Positions 55,874-64,000 of a stretch of 64,000 nucleotides of DNA are shown here, one piece after another. Positions within the stretch are counted from its first letter, which is position 1. Every line of letters starts with the position of its first letter. A program made the position numbers and the translations under genes. The notes beneath the pieces were generated by a model. That model ran no database searches. It saw nothing but the letters and a program-made list of their open reading frames with translations, and was not told where the DNA came from. This DNA comes from Candidatus Paracaedibacter acanthamoebae (GTDB lineage Bacteria > Pseudomonadota > Alphaproteobacteria > Paracaedibacterales > Paracaedibacteraceae). The stretch is from NCBI RefSeq assembly GCF_000742835.1, contig NZ_CP008941.1, forward strand, positions 1,631,001 to 1,695,000. The letters are read 5' to 3'.

Positions 55874-56794
55874 TTATTTTTTCAGGTGCCGCTCAAAACG
55901 TCTCAATTCTTCTTCTGATTCCTGCAGAATACTTTGAAGATGACGAGCCTTCTGGTGGGCTTTCTTTGTTTTTTGCAGTTTCAATTTAGCCACACTCTCT
56001 TGTAAATGACGTCGGAGGGTGGGATATTTGAGAACACTGCATGACATCCCTTTTTCCCTTAATAAATTTTCCAATGCCTTAGTAACTTCAGGCACTAAGC
56101 GAACCTCAGCTCCTTCTTTTACCCTCTCAACAAAATATTGTAAAATAAGTCCAGAAATCACAGGCTCATTCTCTAAATTAACGCCACTAAAGGATGACCC
56201 CTTTTGTAGGGGATCGGCACCATAGAGCATACCCCGCGCCATCAGCTTCTTTCTCTCTGCTAAAGGACGACCAGAGGGGTCACCAGCAGCTAAGGGCGGA
56301 TTGGTATAGTGTGATGCCTCGTAATCAACAAGTTTAAAATCAGCTCCTTTAATACCAATTGCATCAATTATTGCTAATCGATGAGCAAGCGGCACACCCT
56401 TTATCCGTGGAAATGTAGGATCCAACGCCATGTGGGTTGGCATATACGGCTGCCGATATCCCCACGCAGCTAATTCTAGATCATTAACGTCTGGGATAAC
56501 TGACAAAAATTTATGGACTAAATCTACATCCCCCAAACAGATTGCGAAAGATAGAGGATTTGCCTTATCACTCCTCATTTGCGGCTGCATAGAAGAGGTC
56601 TGACTATAGATGAAATCATAATTGACAGGTTGTAAAGCAATATCTAATTTTTGCTTTGCCGTAGAAGCCCGGTTAAAATTTTCTTCAACTTGATCTAAAT
56701 AATGATGCGCTCGCAATTCATACTCTTGAGCATAGCTCACACGGAGAAGCGCTGTAACGCTCAAAACACTCATTATGTATTTTAATATCTTCAT
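55874..56794 (-). CDS. Exported protein with degenerate ankyrin-like repeats
   Basis: 306 aa. Signal peptide about 1-22 (ILKYIMSVLSVTALLRVSYA). The middle has ankyrin-like units: NPLSFAICLGDVDLVHKFLS, VPLAHRLAIIDAIGIKGADF and ERKKLMARGMLYGADPLQKG. The last 70 residues are a Lys/Glu/Arg-rich coiled coil (LRRHLQESVAKLKLQKTKKA and ESEEELRRFERHLKK). No full-length match known to me. AAGGA site at 6 nt. Repeat fold plus export suggests a protein-binding effector; the call is moderate because the repeats are weak. Confidence 0.6.
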   Translation of the reverse strand: MKILKYIMSVLSVTALLRVSYAQEYELRAHHYLDQVEENFNRASTAKQKLDIALQPVNYDFIYSQTSSMQPQMRSDKANPLSFAICLGDVDLVHKFLSVIPDVNDLELAAWGYRQPYMPTHMALDPTFPRIKGVPLAHRLAIIDAIGIKGADFKLVDYEASHYTNPPLAAGDPSGRPLAERKKLMARGMLYGADPLQKGSSFSGVNLENEPVISGLILQYFVERVKEGAEVRLVPEVTKALENLLREKGMSCSVLKYPTLRRHLQESVAKLKLQKTKKAHQKARHLQSILQESEEELRRFERHLKK

Positions 56795-57039
56795 TCATAA
56801 TCCTTATTATTTATTTTAAAGGTAGTAAACTAGCATTGTTTTGTTAAGAAAACAGTATATGTCGCCCCCCAAAAAGGATAAATTCTCCTTTCCTTTCCTG
56901 TCAACATACTGTATAAATTTAAGATACTCGATATCAATCGGGGATAATTGTGTCCAGGCGATGATAGGGCTACTTAATGTACCGCATATCGGGCATGCCG
57001 AAACACAAACAGTTAACTTTAAACTTAAGAGAGTACAAA

Positions 57040-57237
57040 ATGCCCAAGATGAAAACGAAGAGCAGCGCTAAGAAGCGTTTTAAGCTCACTGCATCCGGCA
57101 TGGTCAAAATGGGCCAAGCTGGTAAGCGTCACGGTATGCGCAAGCGTTCAAATAAATTCATTCGGAATGCTCGCGGCATGACGACGATGAACGAAAGCTT
57201 TGCCAAAAAAGTTCGTACCTTTTATTTCCACGTTTAA
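57040..57237 (+). CDS. rpmI: 50S ribosomal protein L35
   Basis: 65 aa, very basic: [20 protein letters not shown] and [20 protein letters not shown] are characteristic. The ATG at 57040 is the family start although the frame is open further upstream. 18 nt before rplT. Confidence 0.97.
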   Translation: MPKMKTKSSAKKRFKLTASGMVKMGQAGKRHGMRKRSNKFIRNARGMTTMNESFAKKVRTFYFHV

Positions 57238-57255
57238 TTTTAGGGAGAACATAAT

Positions 57256-57615
57256 ATGGCACGCGTCAAAAGAGGTGTAACAACACACGCTCGTCACAAA
57301 AAAATCATTAAGATGGCTAAGGGTTATCGCGGTCGTAGCGGTACTTGTTTCCGTCCAGCAATTCAACGCGTCGAAAAAGGTTTGCAATATGCATACCGCG
57401 ACCGTCGCGCCAAAAAGCGTACTTTCCGCGCCTTGTGGATTCAACGTATTAATGCTGGTGTGCGGGAATACGGATTAAATTACTCCACCTTCATGGGCGG
57501 ATTAATCAAAGCTGGCATCGATATGGATCGTAAAGTTCTTGCTGGTTTGGCAATGTCCAACCCAGAGACATTCAAGTCCATCGTTGAAACAGTTCAAAAG
57601 ACTTTAGCGAAATAA
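57256..57615 (+). CDS. rplT: 50S ribosomal protein L20
   Basis: Assembly-initiating protein of the large subunit, 119 aa: [40 protein letters not shown] and [26 protein letters not shown] ribosome site. Operon with rpmI; the usual upstream infC and downstream pheST are not adjacent here. Terminator 25 nt after the stop. Confidence 0.98.
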   Translation: MARVKRGVTTHARHKKIIKMAKGYRGRSGTCFRPAIQRVEKGLQYAYRDRRAKKRTFRALWIQRINAGVREYGLNYSTFMGGLIKAGIDMDRKVLAGLAMSNPETFKSIVETVQKTLAK

Positions 57616-57638
57616 AAACAACCATTGGTTGATTTTTG

Positions 57639-57666
57639 AAAAGGGGGATTTTTCCCCCCTTTTTTA
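57639..57666 (+). terminator. Intrinsic terminator after rplT
   Basis: Stem aaaaggggg/cccccctttt around the loop atttttc, ending in six T. Confidence 0.85.
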
Positions 57667-58064
57667 TGCTTATAAAAGTTGTTCCAGCTAACTATTGCGA
57701 GTGAATTGACAAGCCAAAGGTCGGTACTTTTTAAAGAAACTTCTAAGAAGAACGAGCAAGGATAAGTCATATCCTTATAAAAAGCGAATGTAGTAACCAT
57801 TTTTAAACAGCACCCTCCTTAAATAAAAATTATTTAAAAATACTAAAAAAATGTTGCAAAGAAGATTGCAATCATGACACTCTGTTCGAAATCCGCTTTG
57901 TTTATAAAACATTATCGCGGGTTTACAGAGATATCCCCTGTCGAGGCGGGTATCTGTTTTCTATTTTTAAATCCAAAAAATACGATCTTGAATCGCTGGG
58001 CAAGCTCGGGCTTATGGCAGAGCTAGCGACAGGATTATATTATCAATTTGAAGAGGTGAAGAAC
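57667..58064. other. Gap upstream of the phosphoribosyltransferase gene
   Basis: No gene. A hairpin agatatccc...gggtatct with a bulge near 57929-57955, followed by tttt, could be a terminator or attenuator of the next gene. No purine-riboswitch core was found. Confidence 0.4.
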
Positions 58065-58637
58065 ATGAAGCTGCTAAAAAATATTTTGACTATCCTAGGC
58101 GTTTCTAGTGCAATAATAACCAGAACTGTCTATGGAGTAGAAACAATGATAACTCATCAAGAAGCATCGGTTTTGATGACCGAAACGCCGGTTCCTAAGA
58201 ATTATTTAACAGATAATCAGATTCGTCAAACATCCATAACTTTGGCAGATAAAATCAAAGGAAATGAATATCTTGGTTTGGTCGCTATTACACGCGGCGG
58301 ATTGGCACCTACTTTATACTTATCAGAACAGTTAATAATTAAGGATATACGCACTATTTCCATTTCCAGTTATGGGGACGATGGTAAACAAGGTCACTTT
58401 AAGATTACCCACAAACCAGATTTAGCCAATGGTGGTGAGGGCTATCTCTTCATTGATGATTTGGTTGATAGTGGAAAAACTTTAAAATTGATTCGCTCCT
58501 TTTATCCAAACGCAACTTTCGCCGTTTTGTATGCAAAACCAGAAGGTAAAGACGCCACTGATTTCTTTGCTGTTGAAGTTCCTCAACATGAATGGCTTGT
58601 CTTCCCCTGGGAACCCGATTGGATCCCCCAAAGCTAA
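58065..58637 (+). CDS. gpt: Xanthine-guanine phosphoribosyltransferase-like protein with signal-like N-terminus
   Basis: Purine salvage: attaches ribose-phosphate from PRPP to xanthine or guanine. The PRPP loop is YLFIDDLVDSGKTLKLI; other Gpt marks are LVAITRGGLAPTLYLSEQL, IRTISISSYGDDG and the closing WLVFPWEPDW. ATG 58065 (GAGGTG at 6 nt) gives an N-terminus MKLLKNILTILGVSSAIITR that reads like a signal peptide, unusual for this cytosolic enzyme. ATG 58146 (GGAG at 8 nt) gives the conventional length. An upstream ATG at 58014 has no site. If the long form is real, the enzyme may be exported. Confidence 0.85.
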   Translation: MKLLKNILTILGVSSAIITRTVYGVETMITHQEASVLMTETPVPKNYLTDNQIRQTSITLADKIKGNEYLGLVAITRGGLAPTLYLSEQLIIKDIRTISISSYGDDGKQGHFKITHKPDLANGGEGYLFIDDLVDSGKTLKLIRSFYPNATFAVLYAKPEGKDATDFFAVEVPQHEWLVFPWEPDWIPQS

Positions 58638-59001
58638 CTTTTCTTACTAAATTACGCCATGAGGGATTTAACACCATCTTTCATGGAAACCTATCCTTCT
58701 CCCTCTGTATCTATCTAGAGAAATACTGAATACCCTTTATAAGGGGTGATTAACTCTTTTTTTTCCGCGACCTGACCGATTTTGTTAAAAGCGAAAAGCT
58801 TCCTAAGTTTCTTGTGCAACCGGCATCTTCAAGTTGATGGCATTGCCTCTATCTTCGATCAAAGACTGTCGGCACCTATTTAATTCACCCGGTTAGAAAA
58901 GGGGACGCCATTAGTCTTATTTTTTGCATTAAAGGTCACAAAATTATGACATTTTTGTGCCGAGCGAAGGGACGTACTGCCCTTCCCTTTTTCTCAATTA
59001 A
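58638..59001. other. Gap without recognisable gene
   Basis: Between the convergent phosphoribosyltransferase and unknown exported protein genes. A small hairpin gaaggg/cccttc with ccctttttc near 58965-58990 may terminate rightward transcription. Otherwise no coding or RNA signature. Confidence 0.4.
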
Positions 59002-59925
59002 TTAAGACAGCTTCAAGTCTGCTAAGGTTTTGAGGTTAACAGAGAAAAGATCTACATCCCAATCTTCACTTAATAGCCAGTCATAATCTGCCCTATTCCT
59101 ATCATTCATCATTAAGATAATTTTTCTGTCAGAGTCTTTTATCACCCAAGAAGATGGACCATTATAGTGAGTTATTTCTTGGATCCACCCATTTGGGTGA
59201 TCTTCCTCTTGATAAGAATTTTTTGGAAGATGAGTAATAAGAATTGACCACATATTATATAAAGGCCTGGTTATCATATAAAGTTTTTCTGAATAGCTGA
59301 GACGAGTGACCTGGGCGGCAAAGCTGTGTAACTTCAGCGATAATTGAGGATGCTTTACGCCTTCATAAAAAATATTTCGGCTGATACCAATGTGCATTTG
59401 AAAAGGATCGGTAGGATAGAAAATAATACACATCGTCATTTCCACGTCCTTATGCCAGTCGTTTTCATTGCTCTCAAGAGAAAGATCAAATTTTTTCTTT
59501 AAATGGAAATAATTAATATTGAGTGCTTGTGCGATCCATACTTGAAGCTCTTGAGATGCATCATAACTTTTTTTGTCACTCCAATCTAAAATCCGATTAT
59601 AAATGTCAAAAGTTTCATAAACACCTCGGTAGAAGCCATACTCACTAGAATCCTCTTTATAAAGAGCCGTTTCGCCATAGCGTTTCTCAATTTCAAATAG
59701 TATAGCTTTTGCAAAGCTCTTCCATCCCTGTAGATTTTTTGGATTTAAAGAGGGGCGTTCCATAACTAAGTAAAGATCATCGGCTAGCTTTTTTTGATAC
59801 ACATTGCGTTCAAGGATCTCTATCCCATCAACAGGAGGAGCGATCGAGCTATCCAAACTGTCCCTCTCCATTGAATAGGCGGGCATAAGTAGAAATATAG
59901 CTATCCATAAACTCATTGTTTTCAT
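59002..59925 (-). CDS. Unknown exported protein, 307 aa
   Basis: Signal peptide 1-18 (MKTMSLWIAIFLLMPAYS). No family recognised. The rest is rich in Trp, Tyr, Asp and Lys, with no repeats, no membrane helix and only one Cys (MTMCIIFYP). Weak ribosome site. Alone on its strand between a purine salvage gene and an insertion-sequence remnant, a typical place for recently acquired genes. Confidence 0.7.
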   Translation of the reverse strand: MKTMSLWIAIFLLMPAYSMERDSLDSSIAPPVDGIEILERNVYQKKLADDLYLVMERPSLNPKNLQGWKSFAKAILFEIEKRYGETALYKEDSSEYGFYRGVYETFDIYNRILDWSDKKSYDASQELQVWIAQALNINYFHLKKKFDLSLESNENDWHKDVEMTMCIIFYPTDPFQMHIGISRNIFYEGVKHPQLSLKLHSFAAQVTRLSYSEKLYMITRPLYNMWSILITHLPKNSYQEEDHPNGWIQEITHYNGPSSWVIKDSDRKIILMMNDRNRADYDWLLSEDWDVDLFSVNLKTLADLKLS

Positions 59926-60154
59926 AATTTAAAACTTTCTAGTTAAGTATTATTTGTTTATTTGTATGACAATTAGATAGAGTCCAAAAGGTAAATCTTC
60001 CAAAATTAAAGAGATTTTAAAATAATTAACCCACAATCTGCAGGGGGTAGCTTTTAATTGAGGGTTACTCCTTTCAAATCCATATTAGGCCTTTCATTAT
60101 TATTGCCATAGCCGCATCGTCAAATTTTTATTCTCGTTAAAGCTTACACTTTAT

Positions 60155-60385
60155 AATGCCTGGGAAATCTTATTAGAAAGGGTTCAGGTGGCCTATGAAG
60201 CCATTCGCTTGTGGGAAAAATCCTTAAGCCCTCTTTATACGCAAGCGATAAGGAAGACAAAAGGACGTTGTTTCAAAAATAAACGGCATGTTGATGAGAT
60301 GAGCATGAAAAGCAAAGGCAGAGGCGTAGATTCAAAACCCCTTCCTCAGCTCAAAGACTTCTTCCTAACAGGGGAGCATTCATGA
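60155..60385 (+). mobile_element. IS6-like transposase remnant
   Basis: The frame reads WEILLERVQVAYEAIRLWEK, then SPLYTQAIRKTKGR, then KRHVDEMSMKSKGRG...VDS and DFFLTGEHS. This follows the IS6/IS240 pattern (LxERGvxVsYExIRrW...gplyarxlRrrrgr...WHxDEmxxkikG...vDsxgxxLDFFLt), including the first catalytic Asp of the DDE triad. Pieces between these blocks are missing and the rest of the enzyme is gone. The 290 bp after it (to 60673) have no intact frame and may be more of the same element. No terminal inverted repeats found. Confidence 0.65.
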
Positions 60386-60673
60386 ATCTCTTGAAAATCA
60401 AAAGATAGAAATTTCCAGCAAAAGACTGTAGGCCAGACCTCCAAAAAGCCCTTGCAATTGTCAACCCCTTGTCACGACACCATCCTCTCCCTCTATCTAA
60501 ATGGGGGGCATTAAATACTCTTTCCCCAGCATTACTTAATAACTTGATGATGCCGCAGAATCGTTACCAGAGAATATCCTCGCATATAACAGCCAGATTC
60601 CTTATACAGCTCTTGAGAAGTCATAAATGCTCAGGTATAAATGGAGAATCAAACCTCAGGAAATATAAAAATC

Positions 60674-61696
60674 ATGACAAAAAAATCATCCGTCAAAATC
60701 GCTGTGGTCGGAGCAACAGGCAATGTCGGTCGCACCATTTTACAAATCTTAGCTGAACGGGGCTATCCCGCTCAAAACATTACGGCCGTCGCCTCTAACC
60801 GTTCTACTAATCGTTCTGTTTCCTATGGAGACAATGATGTTTTGGCGGTTCAGCCTCTCCCAAACTTTGACTTTTCGGGGTATGATATTGGTTTATTTTC
60901 ACCGGGCGGTGAAGTTTCCGCTGAATATGCGCCTAAGGCAGCTGCCCAAGGCTGTATTGTTATTGATAATACTTCCCATTTCCGTATGGATCAGGATATC
61001 CCCCTCATCATCCCTGAAATTAATGCTAAGGCGCTCGAGCTTCACAAAAAACGTAATATTATTGCCAATCCTAATTGCTCTACCATCCAACTTCTGATGG
61101 TTCTTAAACCCTTGCATGATATTGCAAAAATTAAGCGGGTGGTGGTGAGCACTTATCAATCTGTATCCGGCGCTGGTCAAGAAGCCATGGAGGAGTTGAC
61201 TTACCAAACAAAAGGATTATTTACAAATACGACTGTTGCGCCGGCTTGTTTTAGCAAACCGATTGCTTTTAATGTGATTCCGCAAATTGATGTTTTCATG
61301 GATGATGGATCCACCAAGGAAGAATGGAAAATGATGGTGGAAACCCACAAAATTTTAGATCCAAGCATTCAACTCACAGCCACCTGCGTCCGCGTCCCTG
61401 TTTATATCGGCCATAGTGTCTCTGCTAATATTGAGTTTGACTCGGCGATTTCCCCGGCCCAAGCTCGCCAAGCTTTACGTAAATTTAAAGGTATTACAGT
61501 CATGGATGACCCTGACAATCTAAGCTATGCCACGCCCTTAGATGGAGCCGGCGATGATGATGTGTTTGTCAGCCGTATTCGTCGCGATGCAAGCGTTGAC
61601 CACGGACTGAACCTGTGGGTTGTCAGCGATAATGTACGCAAAGGAGCCGCCCTGAATGCAATTCAAATTATGGAATGCCTGCTCTCCACTCAGTAA
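60674..61696 (+). CDS. asd: Aspartate-semialdehyde dehydrogenase
   Basis: Reduces aspartyl phosphate to the semialdehyde for lysine, threonine, methionine and diaminopimelate synthesis. NADP motif KIAVVGATGNVGRTIL at the N-terminus, active-site Cys135 in ANPNCSTIQLLM, and SVSGAGQEAMEEL and RVPVYIGHSVSAN blocks. 340 aa from ATG 60674 (MTKKSSVK); an ATG at 60641 adds 11 residues. Needed here for diaminopimelate since a wall is made. Terminator after. Confidence 0.97.
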   Translation: MTKKSSVKIAVVGATGNVGRTILQILAERGYPAQNITAVASNRSTNRSVSYGDNDVLAVQPLPNFDFSGYDIGLFSPGGEVSAEYAPKAAAQGCIVIDNTSHFRMDQDIPLIIPEINAKALELHKKRNIIANPNCSTIQLLMVLKPLHDIAKIKRVVVSTYQSVSGAGQEAMEELTYQTKGLFTNTTVAPACFSKPIAFNVIPQIDVFMDDGSTKEEWKMMVETHKILDPSIQLTATCVRVPVYIGHSVSANIEFDSAISPAQARQALRKFKGITVMDDPDNLSYATPLDGAGDDDVFVSRIRRDASVDHGLNLWVVSDNVRKGAALNAIQIMECLLSTQ

Positions 61697-61702
61697 GCTT
61701 TT

Positions 61703-61729
61703 AAGGGGGCGTCCTATAAGTCCCCTTTT
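61703..61729 (+). terminator. Intrinsic terminator after asd
   Basis: Stem aagggg/cccctt around a 13-nt loop with four T after it. Confidence 0.55.
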
Positions 61730-61817
61730 CCCCATTTCAGCATCATGGTATGGTGGTCATACATTACAGTGAACCATTTTGTTCACCGGAAAAGGGTCGT
61801 TTAAGAGGGGAATTTTG

Positions 61818-64000
61818 ATGACAGCAGACTTGTCAACACGTCTAAATCCGTATTATCGCATCAATGAGAATGAAGCCGTCACTACCCTCCTAGCTCATTT
61901 GGACAGTCTTCCCCAGCAAACAGAAATAATCAGCTCTGTTGCTGAATCTCTTATTCAGGGAGTACGATCGCAGAAACTCAAGGCTATGAGTATTGAGAAT
62001 TTCTTGCAAACCTATGACCTGGGCAGCCAAGAAGGACTGGCCTTAATGTGCTTAGCTGAGGCCTATCTTCGTATCCCTGACCGTGTTACCCAGACAGCCT
62101 TGATCAGAGATAAAGTGGGATCCGTGGAATGGGCGCGCAATATTGGCCGGACTGATTCCACCGTCGTTAACTTAGTAACCATGGGCCTTGCAACCACCGA
62201 TTCCTTCCTTAATTGGGGATTAAGTCAGGATGGGTTTAAGAGTGCTCTTGGAGCACTGACGCGCAAATTTTCTGAGCCCGTTATTCGGACAGCTGTTGGT
62301 CAGGCGATGAAGATTTTAGGACAGCAATTCGTCTTAGGGGAGACCATTGAGGCTGCCATTAAAAAGGCACAAGCGGCTGAACGGCGTGGCTATCGCCATT
62401 CCTATGACATGCTCGGTGAAGGAGCCAAAACAGCAGGAGATGCCGAGCGTTACTTCCAATCCTATGCTCAGGCTTTGAAAACAATTGCACACTACAAAAA
62501 TGATCAGGATATTTATGGTCAACCCAGTATTTCTGTCAAACTCACGGCTATCCACCCCCGCTATGAATTGGCTCAGCGCGATCGAGTTTTTAAGGAGCTG
62601 TATCCTAAAGTACTTCACTTATGTGAAGAGGCAAAATCATCTGGCATTGCCTTAACGATTGATGCCGAAGAATCCGACCGCCTGCAATTATCCTTAGAAC
62701 TTCTAACCAAACTATCTGCAGAACCCTCCTTGAAAGACTGGGACGGACTTGGGTTGGCAGTTCAGGCTTATCAAAAAAGGGCGACGCGCGTCATTGATTT
62801 TCTGTCCGAGACTGCTAAAGATCATCATCGGCGTTTCTGCGTTCGCTTGGTCAAGGGTGCCTATTGGGATATGGAGATTAAACGCACCCAAGAGCGCGGC
62901 CTCAGGGATTATCCTGTTTTTACTCGCAAGCTTAATACAGACCTCAGTTATATGGTATGTGCGGATAAGATGATGAGCGATAAAAAGGGGATTTATTCGC
63001 AATTTGCGACTCATAATGCCTATACAGCAGCCACCATTATGGCGTATGCAGACCATCACCAAGCATCCTTTGAGTTTCAACGCCTGCATGGGATGGGTGA
63101 AAAATTACATGAACAAATCGTCGCCCGAGGCATACCTTGCCGTATTTATGCCCCCGTCGGGGATCATAAAGATTTACTGGCTTATCTGGTTCGCCGTCTT
63201 TTAGAAAATGGGGCCAACAGTTCCTTTGTGAATAAAATTCATGACTCTGCAACCAATATGGAGGATTTATTAATGGATCCAATTGAGCAAGCTCACAGCA
63301 GCGACCAGCACCACAATCCAGTCATCCCCTTACCCACCCATCTCCTTCAGCCCACCCGCCGTAATTCCTTTGGTCTGGATTTGGGAGATGAAGCAGAACT
63401 CCGCCGTTTAGAGAAGGTTGTTGCTGATTTTGCAACAAACTTCCCCTTAACAAATAATCTAAATAATATTGAGGCGACGGCAGAAAATACTCTGACACTG
63501 CACGATCCAGCCAACCCAAATCAGGTTGTCTCTCATACGCCTCAGCTGTCTGAAGCTGACTTAAAGCAAACGCTGGATAAAGCGACCTCCGCTTTCGCTA
63601 CGTGGTCCTTCGTACCGGTTCAAAAACGGGCAGAAATTATCGAAACTTTGGGAGATAAAATTGCTGAGGCTTATGATGAATTTATTGCTCTTCTCGTTTA
63701 TGAAGGGGGAAAAACCTTTGCCGATGCAATTGCTGAAATTCGTGAAGCTATTGATTTCTGCTATTATTATGCTCAGCAAGCCCGCTCACTCATGAGTGAC
63801 CCTACCTCTCTGCCTGGTCCAACGGGGGAGCGCAATGAACTCAGCCTACACAGTCGTGGCGTTATTGCGTGCATTAGCCCGTGGAATTTCCCTTTGGCAA
63901 TTTTCCTAGGCCAAGTCACAGCAGCTCTCGTGACAGGCAACACTGTTTTGGCCAAACCGGCAAAACAAACACCAAGCGTTGCACATCGCGCTGTAGAGCT
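61818..64000 (+). CDS. putA: Bifunctional proline dehydrogenase / glutamate-semialdehyde dehydrogenase, 3' end outside
   Basis: Oxidises proline to glutamate in two linked steps with FAD and NAD. ATG 61818 has GAGGGG at 7 nt. At least 727 codons are in the window. The protein begins with the arm/dimer region (LQTYDLGSQEGLALMCLAEA), not a ribbon-helix-helix, so it does not repress its own gene. Proline dehydrogenase barrel: SVKLTAIHPRYE, IDAEESDRL, VRLVKGAYWDMEIKR and FATHNAYTAATI. The aldehyde dehydrogenase domain begins near HDPANPNQVV and reaches ISPWNFPLAIFLGQ and AKPAKQTPSVA, after which the window ends before the catalytic Cys. Confidence 0.95.
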   Translation, partial: MTADLSTRLNPYYRINENEAVTTLLAHLDSLPQQTEIISSVAESLIQGVRSQKLKAMSIENFLQTYDLGSQEGLALMCLAEAYLRIPDRVTQTALIRDKVGSVEWARNIGRTDSTVVNLVTMGLATTDSFLNWGLSQDGFKSALGALTRKFSEPVIRTAVGQAMKILGQQFVLGETIEAAIKKAQAAERRGYRHSYDMLGEGAKTAGDAERYFQSYAQALKTIAHYKNDQDIYGQPSISVKLTAIHPRYELAQRDRVFKELYPKVLHLCEEAKSSGIALTIDAEESDRLQLSLELLTKLSAEPSLKDWDGLGLAVQAYQKRATRVIDFLSETAKDHHRRFCVRLVKGAYWDMEIKRTQERGLRDYPVFTRKLNTDLSYMVCADKMMSDKKGIYSQFATHNAYTAATIMAYADHHQASFEFQRLHGMGEKLHEQIVARGIPCRIYAPVGDHKDLLAYLVRRLLENGANSSFVNKIHDSATNMEDLLMDPIEQAHSSDQHHNPVIPLPTHLLQPTRRNSFGLDLGDEAELRRLEKVVADFATNFPLTNNLNNIEATAENTLTLHDPANPNQVVSHTPQLSEADLKQTLDKATSAFATWSFVPVQKRAEIIETLGDKIAEAYDEFIALLVYEGGKTFADAIAEIREAIDFCYYYAQQARSLMSDPTSLPGPTGERNELSLHSRGVIACISPWNFPLAIFLGQVTAALVTGNTVLAKPAKQTPSVAHRAVE

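Noticed and set aside
57900-58013. Purine riboswitch upstream of the phosphoribosyltransferase gene
   Set aside because: The conserved three-way junction core is not present; only a bulged hairpin is seen.
62712-63089. 125-codon open frame antisense to putA
   Set aside because: Covers the conserved proline dehydrogenase barrel on the other strand; no ribosome site or domain.

Overview
The window is AT-rich, gene-dense bacterial DNA that looks alphaproteobacterial. Diagnostic markers are the redox pair RegB/RegA next to a SenC/Sco gene, a PutA without an N-terminal DNA-binding domain, an intracellular PHB depolymerase, and a valine-degradation acyl-CoA gene set. Many genes encode Sec-exported proteins with eukaryotic-type or repeat domains (F-box plus leucine-rich repeats, a classical tyrosine-phosphatase fold, ankyrin-like repeats, Sel1 repeats). 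There are also decaying genes, dispersed GC-rich palindromes and an insertion-sequence remnant. Together these suggest an intracellular symbiont or parasite of protists, of the Holosporales/Paracaedibacter/Odyssella kind. That placement is inference; no rRNA gene is present to test it.

Layout. 1-7.3 kb: end of a hybrid histidine kinase, PHB depolymerase, a calcineurin-type phosphatase, a DUF2147 protein, a FadL-type porin, tRNA-Asn(GTT) and an unknown exported protein. 7.4-11.7 kb: Bcr/CflA-type exporter, flavin amine oxidase, an M29-like metallopeptidase, and upstream of it a 16-codon peptide gene with a strong ribosome site and its own terminator; this is the best candidate here for an undescribed system. 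12-14.5 kb: regA-regB and senC. 14.8-21.5 kb: kinase-like protein, rpsT, ferredoxin-NADP reductase, 3-methyladenine glycosylase, FtsB-like protein, then rlpA-dac-tmk. 21.6-23.4 kb: two exported proteins, one a tyrosine-phosphatase-like candidate effector. 23.5-28 kb: acyl-CoA operon and a frameshifted hemB. 28.4-31.3 kb: wreck of an autotransporter adhesin gene. 31.5-38 kb: large low-complexity exported protein, tRNA-Gln(TTG), EAL protein, M23 endopeptidase, threonine aldolase. 38-50.4 kb: parvulin-like protein, secA, F-box/LRR protein, methylcrotonyl-CoA carboxylase beta subunit, ftsQ-ddl, thioesterase, acpP-fabF, ndk. 50-53.5 kb: tandem duplication of ndk plus a Sel1-repeat gene, the second ndk decayed. 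53.7-64 kb: comEC, ankyrin-like protein, rpmI-rplT, xanthine phosphoribosyltransferase, an unknown exported protein, an IS6-like remnant, asd, and putA running off the right end.

How the genes fit together. PutA, the valine and leucine degradation enzymes, threonine aldolase, FadL and the PHB depolymerase point to a cell living on host amino acids, fatty acids and stored polyester, with respiration tuned by RegBA/SenC. The FtsB, FtsQ, Ddl, RlpA, Dac and M23 genes show that a peptidoglycan wall is made and divided. The exported eukaryotic-like proteins are candidate host-interaction factors.
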